Origin: Bacillota bacterium
GTDB lineage: Bacteria; Bacillota; Limnochordia; JAAZLZ01
Assembly: GCA_012799075.1 (NCBI GenBank)
Contig: JAAZLZ010000153.1
Span: 1 to 11,937, forward strand
DNA length: 11,937 nucleotides
Direction: 5' to 3'
The first letter of the stretch is position 1; each line of letters opens with the position of its first letter. The position numbers were made by a program, and so were the translations under genes. Below, piece by piece: positions 7,572 to 11,937 of the stretch. The notes below the pieces were generated by a model that was given only the letters and a program-made list of their open reading frames with translations, was not told the DNA's origin and made no database searches.

Positions 7572-8783
7572 TCATTCTCTATTCGGGGCGCGGATACCTT
7601 CTCTAAGCCACAGTCCTCCGCTAATAACCCGGGTTCCTCGGGGAAGGCCGTCAACACAGACCAGTCCATCCTTCTCCCCCAAGACATCAACAGATTGAAA
7701 GGCGGGCCCGTCAACGGTGCGAACGTATACACCCACCTGTTGACCCCGCATCCTAAGCACCCTCCGGGGCAGGACGGTCCCTTGGTAACGAGCAGTGACC
7801 ACTTCCGCCCGGAGTTGTCTGAGCATGTCAAAGGCGGGCAAGTAGCGCTCGATCCGAAAGAGCACTCCTTGCAGGTCCCCCTGGGGCCCTAAGTCTTCAA
7901 CCCGACCGGGGAGCTCCTGGGTGATGCCGGGCAATCGAAACCATACCCGTTGACCCACTCGATAATCCATTGACCCTGGCTCAAGATAGCCCAGGAGGAA
8001 AAGGGCGTAGTTGTCGATCAACTTAAAGAGGGGAGCCCCCTCCTTAACTAGTTCGTCACTGCGACGGGTTTCCCGTACCGGCGAGAGCTCACCGACCTGG
8101 GAACGGGACAGCTGCAGCGCTGTCTTGGGCGTCAGGGTCCCTTCCAGTCCATCCATCTCGTAGCGAATGACCCCCGCTGTTGGGGTATTCACATGACGGA
8201 CGACTCCCTGCCAAATGGCTAGGTATTCTTCCACCCGGGACATGAGTTCCTTTCGTTCCTGGGCGTTTGCCCGGCTTTGCTTCTCTTTTTCCTCGAGAAG
8301 CTTTTGTTTTTCCTGTTGAAGGGCCTTACGCTTTTCCTTTGGTGTGCGGGCCAGCTTGATGTCCAGTTCGGTGATCGCCTCATCTAAGTGGTGCAAAGCT
8401 TCCATGGCCTCCAGGTCAAAACGGCGCACCTTCTCACGGGCTTCAATGAGGAGAGGCTGGATTTCCTGTTCCCCAGTCTCATCCCTTATTTCAACAACCG
8501 TTGTTCCTGCAGGCACCCGCTGTCCTTCCTTGATCAACAGAGTTGCCCGGCCGGCTCCCGGAGCAAAAAACACCTGTTCCCGACGAATGGCAAGCACTTC
8601 CAGCTGGCGGGAGAGCTCCAAAACCCCCGGCTCTGCCCTGATGGTCCGTATGATTAGCCCGCCCCGGCGATGAATCACCGAGCGGACCAGGCTAAAGACA
8701 CTGAAAATAATAATGGCGCTAATGACAAGTAAACGAAAGTTTACCCGGGGCCTTCGCGAAGGCATTCGGATGAGCTTGCTCAT
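7572..8783 (-). CDS. HlyD-like membrane-anchored adaptor protein
   Basis: A 403-residue protein with a short basic N-terminus (RRPRVNFR) and one membrane segment at about 16-34, so the bulk should lie outside the cell. After that come a lipoyl/biotinyl-like half (FFAPGAGRATLLIKEGQ then RVPAGTTVVEIRDE, about 73-103), a long charged coiled-coil hairpin rich in E, K, Q and R (about 108-195), the second lipoyl-like half near TAGVIRYEMDGLEG, and a beta-barrel-like C-terminal part (GYLEPGSMDYRVGQRVWFRL). This layout is that of periplasmic adaptor (membrane-fusion) proteins. No ABC, RND or MFS transporter or outer-membrane channel lies nearby. ATG 8783-8781 overlaps the uppP TGA by one base (TGATG), so translation is probably coupled; no strong ribosome binding site is seen. 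Its function is unknown. The position between uppP and yggS suggests an envelope or division role. Confidence 0.8.
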   Translation of the reverse strand: MSKLIRMPSRRPRVNFRLLVISAIIIFSVFSLVRSVIHRRGGLIIRTIRAEPGVLELSRQLEVLAIRREQVFFAPGAGRATLLIKEGQRVPAGTTVVEIRDETGEQEIQPLLIEAREKVRRFDLEAMEALHHLDEAITELDIKLARTPKEKRKALQQEKQKLLEEKEKQSRANAQERKELMSRVEEYLAIWQGVVRHVNTPTAGVIRYEMDGLEGTLTPKTALQLSRSQVGELSPVRETRRSDELVKEGAPLFKLIDNYALFLLGYLEPGSMDYRVGQRVWFRLPGITQELPGRVEDLGPQGDLQGVLFRIERYLPAFDMLRQLRAEVVTARYQGTVLPRRVLRMRGQQVGVYVRTVDGPAFQSVDVLGEKDGLVCVDGLPRGTRVISGGLWLREGIRAPNRE

Positions 8784-9607
8784 CAGATACCACTACCCCT
8801 AACAAAGGGCCTAAGTATTAGCATTAGGCCTACGGCCCAAGTGTAATAGGAAAAATAAGTCAGACGGTTGGAACGGATCAACCTGAGGAGCAAACGCACA
8901 GCAAGATAACCGGAAACAGCCGCGCTGATGGTGCCTACCATCAGGACGCCTAAACCCATTTCCAGATTGAAGGCTTCCAAATGCCGCAGCTCCAACAGGG
9001 TAGCTCCGCCGATGGCGGGTACAGAGAGCAAAAAGGAAAACCGAGCGGCCGTTTCCCGGTCCAACCCCCGGAAAAGCCCAAAGGCAATCGTTGTGCCCGA
9101 GCGGGACAAGCCTGGGATGAGAGCTAAAGCCTGTCCCCCGCCTATGAAAAGAGCGTCCCTAGGGCCGATTTCGTCCAGCAAGATCCCGTGGGCCTGTGCT
9201 TTCCGGTCCGAGAGCCAAAGGAGGCCCCCCGTAGCTAACAAGGCCCACCCGACGACCTCTGGTCGTTCAAACAGATTCCCTACTTGGTCACTGAAGAGTA
9301 TCCCTACTATCCCCGCAGGAAGAGAGACAATGACCATCAGCAAAAGCAGGGATAGATCCCCTGTCCGTCGATGGGGCCCCTTCCCAATCAAGCCCCCCAG
9401 CGCCAAGATGATTTGGGTAATCTCTGGGCGAAACACAATCAGAACCGCAACAAGGGTGCCAAAGTGAAGGCAAACCTCAAAGGTGACACCGGGCAAACGC
9501 AACCCCATCAGCTGCTGCGCCATCACCAAATGTCCGCTGGAACTTACTGGCAAGAATTCGGTTAGGCCCTGGATGACTCCTAGAATAAGCGCCTGCAGAG
9601 GACTCAT
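8783..9607 (-). CDS. uppP: Undecaprenyl-diphosphate phosphatase (UppP/BacA)
   Basis: Polytopic membrane enzyme that removes a phosphate from undecaprenyl diphosphate on the outer face of the membrane, recycling the carrier lipid for peptidoglycan and other surface polymers; overexpression gives bacitracin resistance in homologues. The 274-residue protein has the catalytic segment QGLTEFLPVSSSGHL (13-27) with E17 and H26, and the second motif PGLSRSGTT (165-173) with R169. Hydrophobic helices fill the remainder. The E. coli residue E17 is replaced by Q13 here; a Q at this site is, as I recall, common in Bacillota, so I do not read it as loss of function. ATG 9607-9605 follows AGGAGAGG. It overlaps the HlyD-like gene by one base and lies 67 nt after the Na/Pi gene. 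Confidence 0.96.
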   Translation of the reverse strand: MSPLQALILGVIQGLTEFLPVSSSGHLVMAQQLMGLRLPGVTFEVCLHFGTLVAVLIVFRPEITQIILALGGLIGKGPHRRTGDLSLLLLMVIVSLPAGIVGILFSDQVGNLFERPEVVGWALLATGGLLWLSDRKAQAHGILLDEIGPRDALFIGGGQALALIPGLSRSGTTIAFGLFRGLDRETAARFSFLLSVPAIGGATLLELRHLEAFNLEMGLGVLMVGTISAAVSGYLAVRLLLRLIRSNRLTYFSYYTWAVGLMLILRPFVRGSGI

Positions 9608-9661
9608 TTGGCCTCTCCTTTCTACTGGTGTAGTGATTCTTTGACCGGGGAAAAAATCCCT

Positions 9662-9674
9662 CCATGACTCATGG
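9662..9674 (-). repeat. Short inverted repeat followed by T6 in the Na/Pi-uppP gap
   Basis: On the minus strand CCATGAGTCATGG is a perfect 6-bp inverted repeat around one central G (a 5-bp stem with a 3-nt loop if folded). It starts directly after the TAG of the Na/Pi gene. The sequence AGGGA and then six T (9656-9651) and CCCC follow. This may be a weak intrinsic terminator or attenuator that lowers transcription into uppP, or a protein-binding palindrome. The short stem argues against efficient termination. Confidence 0.3.
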
Positions 9675-10598
9675 CTATTTATCCGGAACCAGCCTGAGCA
9701 CCAGACTTACAAACCAAGAAGTAAGGGGCAGCGCGAATAAGGCCGTAACCACATTGAATATGGTATGGGCGTTAGCTGTCTGCAAAGCCGGATCTAGGCT
9801 GGTGGCAGCTACCATAGGGACAAACCAGGGCAATAGCGGGAAGAGAGCCGCCGCACCTAATATGTTGAACAGGAGATGGGCCACTGCCGTTCGTCGGCCG
9901 GCAACGCCCGTTCCCAGGGATGTAAGCAAAGAAGTAACACAGGTGCCCACATTTGCTCCCAGACAAATGGATACGGCAAGATGAAGGCTAACCAAACCCT
10001 CCCGGGCCATGGCGGCTACCATCCCCATGACGGCGCTGCTGCTTTGAATGATCCCGGTGACCACACATCCCAGCATTAAGCCGTAATAAGGATCATGGGC
10101 CCTTTGGGCCAGCCAATTGCGAAAAGAAGGCTCATGCTCTAATCCGGCACAGGCCATCGAAGTGAGGCTGAACCCTAAGAAGATGCTCCCGCTCCCCAGG
10201 AAGATGCATCCCAAGTAATAAAGGTGCCCTCGGCGGAAAAAAGCAACCAGGGCCAGCCCCGCGCAAAACAGAGGCAGGGCGTAAGAATCCCTCGATAAGG
10301 CAAGCAGCTGCAGGGTGAATGTGGTTCCCACGTTGGCGCCAAGCATGATGCTAAAGGCTTGAGCATAATCCAGCAGGCCAGCATCAACCATCCCTACCAA
10401 AAGAACGGTCACCAAACTGCTGCTTTGGGCAGCGGCGGCAGCAACGATTCCGGTCAGAAACCCGACCAGGGGGGTCCTGGTCAGGTGATGAAGAAGGCCC
10501 CGCATTCTTGGGCCCACAGCCCGACTTAAGCCACAACTCATCACCCGGATGCCGACAAGCATGATGGCCAGACCCAAAAAGACCAACAAGACAGCCAT
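9675..10598 (-). CDS. Na/Pi cotransporter family protein, short form without PhoU domain
   Basis: A 307-residue, very hydrophobic protein with an internal duplication. The first half has QSSS at 58-61 and GANVGTT at 87-93; the second has QSSS at 185-188 and GANVGT at 214-219. Paired QSSS motifs are the signature of the type II Na+/phosphate cotransporter family (SLC34/NptA/YjbB group), which moves inorganic phosphate with sodium; some bacterial members export phosphate. The cytoplasmic PhoU-like tail found in longer members is absent, as the protein stops after the last helix at LRLVPDK. The ATG at 10598-10596 has only a weak upstream GGGG, so translation may be inefficient or structure-dependent. 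It sits between ylzJ and uppP. In B. subtilis spoIIIE follows ylzJ at this place. The family call is firm; direction and substrate are inference. Confidence 0.88.
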   Translation of the reverse strand: MAVLLVFLGLAIMLVGIRVMSCGLSRAVGPRMRGLLHHLTRTPLVGFLTGIVAAAAAQSSSLVTVLLVGMVDAGLLDYAQAFSIMLGANVGTTFTLQLLALSRDSYALPLFCAGLALVAFFRRGHLYYLGCIFLGSGSIFLGFSLTSMACAGLEHEPSFRNWLAQRAHDPYYGLMLGCVVTGIIQSSSAVMGMVAAMAREGLVSLHLAVSICLGANVGTCVTSLLTSLGTGVAGRRTAVAHLLFNILGAAALFPLLPWFVPMVAATSLDPALQTANAHTIFNVVTALFALPLTSWFVSLVLRLVPDK

Positions 10599-10643
10599 TC
10601 CACATCGCCCCGCATAATTCTATGTAAAGGCGCAAGGGAATAG
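10595..10643 (-). repeat. Possible RNA stem covering the Na/Pi gene start
   Basis: On the minus strand CTATTCC (10643-10637) can pair with GGAATGG (10601-10595, one G-U pair). Inside it, after a symmetric 4-nt internal loop, CGCC can pair with GGCG. The 3' arm contains the ATG of the Na/Pi gene, and the weak GGGG ribosome binding site lies in the inner stem. It spans nearly all of the ylzJ-Na/Pi gap. The pairing is short and could be chance. Confidence 0.25.
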
Positions 10644-10647
10644 ACTG

Positions 10648-10863
10648 TCACGGGATTAGGCTGATTAGACAACCGGGCTGCAGCCGGGGCTTTAGGTAAT
10701 TCGATGCATCGGAACTGATAATGCGGACAATGCGTCCCTGGCCAAACCCAAGGGGCTCAACCAACATGGTGATGCTGCCTTGCTGCAATTCCACATACTG
10801 GGGTTCGAATTCATCCCAGCCTTCCATCACCTCTTCGATGGGGAGGATCGTATACAGCAACAC
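10648..10863 (-). CDS. ylzJ: YlzJ-like protein
   Basis: A small, 71-residue protein of unknown function. It starts LLYTILPIEEV, carries a central VELQQGSITMLVEP and ends with RIISSDASNYLKPRLQPGCLI. These match the pattern of the YlzJ-like family (LYT-P-EE near the start, R-x-x-S-x-D-x-x-x-YL-x-P-x-x-x-PG at the end). The start is GTG at 10863-10861, preceded by GGAGGGTGAGGA, part of which overlaps the end of tepA; this start gives the family's usual M-hydrophobic-LYT opening. Only 4 nt separate it from the tepA stop, so the two are almost certainly translated together. In B. subtilis ylzJ likewise follows tepA, and the three-gene order rnj-tepA-ylzJ is preserved here. No membrane segment or catalytic motif is visible. 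Confidence 0.85.
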   Translation of the reverse strand: MLLYTILPIEEVMEGWDEFEPQYVELQQGSITMLVEPLGFGQGRIVRIISSDASNYLKPRLQPGCLISLIP

Positions 10864-10867
10864 ATCC

Positions 10868-11617
10868 TCACCCTCCTTCGTCTGTCTCCTCTTTGTTCTC
10901 GTCGATGAGGGCGTTCAGCTTTCCCATCGCCTGGGAAAGACCCCCCAGCTCATCCATAAGGCCCACATCCACCGCTTCTTTGCCGACGAGAACAGTCCCC
11001 ACATCCCTTACTAATTCACCGGTGCGAAACATCAATTCACGCAGCTTCTCATCGGTGATATTGGAGTTGCTGACGATGAAGCGAATCACTCTGTCCTGCA
11101 TTTTCTCTAGATATTCATAGGTCTGGGGAACACTGATCACCATGCCGGTCAGCCGGATAGGATGAATGGTGACGGTTGAAGTATCGGAAATGAAGGAATA
11201 GCGAGCGGCGACGGCGATGGGAATCCCGATGGAGTGTCCCCCCCCCAAAACGAATGATACAGACGGCTTTGACATGGTCTTGATCATTTCCGCGATGGCC
11301 AATCCCGCTTCAATGTCACCGCCGATGGTGTTGAGGATGATGAGTACACCCTCGATCATAGGGCTTTGCTCAATGGCCACCAATTGGGGAATGATATGTT
11401 CATATTTCGTCGTCTTGTTCTTGGGGGGCAGAATCATGTGCCCTTCAATCTGTCCGACAATGGAAAGGCAATGGATGTTTGACTCCACAGGCGCCGGTGG
11501 GGCTAACTGCCCCAACTGGCGCATTGCCTCAAGGGTCGGATTGACTAATGGTTCAGCTTGTTCCATCTTCTGAGCGCCGGTGGCTTCATCACCGTAGTTA
11601 GTTGAGGCTCTGTGCAC
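10868..11617 (-). CDS. tepA: TepA-type ClpP-like serine protease (translocation-enhancing protein)
   Basis: A 249-residue protein of the ClpP/SDH-like (crotonase-fold) protease group. The N-terminal 50 residues are variable. The fold begins near IHCLSIVGQIEGH, with the oxyanion-side LNTIGGDIEAGLAIAEMI (95-112), the nucleophile in LGGGHSIGIP (S129) and the histidine in TVTIHPIR (H152). The acidic third residue is less clear (D205 is the nearest candidate). In B. subtilis TepA is reported to aid protein secretion or signal-peptide breakdown; it is soluble or membrane-associated rather than a Clp-ATPase partner. GTG 11617-11615 is preferred because GAGGTGA ends 8 nt upstream. An in-frame GTG at 11629 or ATG at 11566 are alternatives with poorer sites. 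The ribosome binding site and both GTGs lie in a predicted RNA stem. It follows rnj and overlaps almost into ylzJ. Confidence 0.92.
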   Translation of the reverse strand: MHRASTNYGDEATGAQKMEQAEPLVNPTLEAMRQLGQLAPPAPVESNIHCLSIVGQIEGHMILPPKNKTTKYEHIIPQLVAIEQSPMIEGVLIILNTIGGDIEAGLAIAEMIKTMSKPSVSFVLGGGHSIGIPIAVAARYSFISDTSTVTIHPIRLTGMVISVPQTYEYLEKMQDRVIRFIVSNSNITDEKLRELMFRTGELVRDVGTVLVGKEAVDVGLMDELGGLSQAMGKLNALIDENKEETDEGG

Positions 11618-11679
11618 TGCGGGTTTCACCTCTCAGCCTACTGTCTGCTACAGCGGTTAGTATGTGGTGAATCCCGCAG
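11617..11679 (-). promoter_or_regulatory. Inverted repeat (RNA stem) sequestering the tepA ribosome binding site
   Basis: On the minus strand CTGCGGGATTCACC (11679-11666) is complementary to GGTGAAACCCGCAG (11630-11617), 13 of 14 positions, with a single A-A mismatch and a 35-nt loop. It begins 5 nt after the rnj stop. The 3' arm contains the end of the tepA Shine-Dalgarno (GGTGA), the GTG at 11629 and the first base of the GTG at 11617. Folded in mRNA it should hinder tepA initiation or act as a processing site. There is no following T tract, so it is not a typical terminator. Confidence 0.65.
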
Positions 11680-11684
11680 AAATA

Positions 11685-11937
11685 TTAAACCTCCATGATG
11701 ATCGGCAGGATCATTGGACGCCGCTTCGTCTTTTCGTAGAGAAATCTGCTTAGGACTTCCCGCGATCGGTCCTTGAGGATCCCCCACTCCGTCACCTGTT
11801 TCAACTCGCATTCATTAAGGGCCCTCTTAACCTTTTCACGGGCCTCTTCAATCAATTCCTCCGACTCCCTCATGTAGACGAAGCCCCGGCTGACTATATC
11901 CGGGCCGGCCACGATTTCCGCCGTCACCTTATCGATA
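11685..11937 (-). CDS. rnj: Ribonuclease J, C-terminal end only
   Basis: The frame is open from the right edge (first complete codon ends at 11934) to TAA at 11687-11685, giving 83 residues of a protein normally about 555 long. The visible part has AGPDIVSRGFVYMRES followed by EELIEEAREKVKRAL and the strongly conserved end SRFLYEKTKRRPMILPIIMEV (split: SRFLYEKTKRRP, MILPIIMEV), which is the C-terminal domain of RNase J. RNase J is a metallo-beta-lactamase-fold 5'-3' exonuclease and endonuclease of mRNA decay and rRNA maturation in Bacillota; the catalytic domain is outside the window. The order before tepA and ylzJ matches rnjB of B. subtilis, but whether it is the J1 or J2 paralogue, or the only copy, cannot be told here. 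Confidence 0.95.
   Translation of the reverse strand, partial: IDKVTAEIVAGPDIVSRGFVYMRESEELIEEAREKVKRALNECELKQVTEWGILKDRSREVLSRFLYEKTKRRPMILPIIMEV

Noticed and set aside
7072..7892. Overlapping plus-strand frames opposite yggS and the HlyD-like gene
   Set aside because: Compositional shadows crossing the boundary of two real minus-strand genes, with no start signal.
10599..10647. Possible promoter (TAGAAT) before the Na/Pi gene
   Set aside because: No acceptable -35 box lies 16-18 bp upstream; the closest GTGACA is 23 bp away.
1..11937. CRISPR array, insertion sequence, phage or defence island
   Set aside because: No regularly spaced repeats, transposase or integrase motifs, or toxin-antitoxin pairs were seen; the gene content is core housekeeping.

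Overview
The window looks like a chromosomal housekeeping region of a Bacillota (Firmicutes) bacterium. The main reasons are a tRNA-Ile T-box leader, strong GGAGG-type ribosome binding sites, frequent TTG/GTG starts, and the gene sets ylmE/sepF/ylmG/ylmH/divIVA/ileS and rnj/tepA/ylzJ. proC and an HlyD-like protein sit inside the cluster and an Na/Pi transporter lies next to ylzJ. This points away from Bacillus itself and towards a Clostridia-like lineage, but the lineage is inference. The sequence appears moderately GC-rich.

Layout. Positions 1-875 hold the 3' part of a TRAP transporter large permease (DctM) on the plus strand. It converges on everything else, with a perfect 11-bp hairpin (878-903) between. 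All other genes are on the minus strand. In transcription order (right to left) they are: the end of RNase J (edge-11685), a TepA/ClpP-like protease (11617-10868), YlzJ-like (10863-10648), an Na/Pi cotransporter-like protein (10598-9675), UppP (9607-8783), an HlyD-like membrane adaptor (8783-7572), YggS/YlmE (7556-6870), SepF (6858-6430), ProC (6414-5581), YggT/YlmG (5580-5317), YlmH (5295-4510) and DivIVA (4495-3983). A sigma-A-type promoter (3938-3966) and an isoleucine T-box (about 3684-3931, specifier AUC) then precede ileS (3661-911).

How the genes fit together. From RNase J to DivIVA the gaps are 0-67 nt and some genes touch or overlap, so this is probably one operon or a few overlapping ones. 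It joins RNA decay and membrane proteolysis (rnj, tepA), carrier-lipid recycling for peptidoglycan (uppP), FtsZ-ring and pole functions (sepF, ylmG, divIVA), PLP and proline metabolism (yggS, proC) and ribosome rescue (ylmH). ileS has its own promoter and is controlled by tRNA-Ile charging.

I do not see a clearly new multigene system. The most interesting non-coding signal is a 14-bp inverted repeat with one mismatch. It fills most of the rnj-tepA gap and would bury the tepA ribosome binding site and start codon in an RNA stem. Other points worth checking are the orphan HlyD-like adaptor, the HIGT form of the IleRS signature, and a short Na/Pi transporter beside UppP. There is no stretch over 300 bases without a gene or an identified RNA element; the longest non-coding stretch (3662-3982) is the ileS promoter and T-box. 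I saw no tRNA, rRNA, insertion sequence or CRISPR array.
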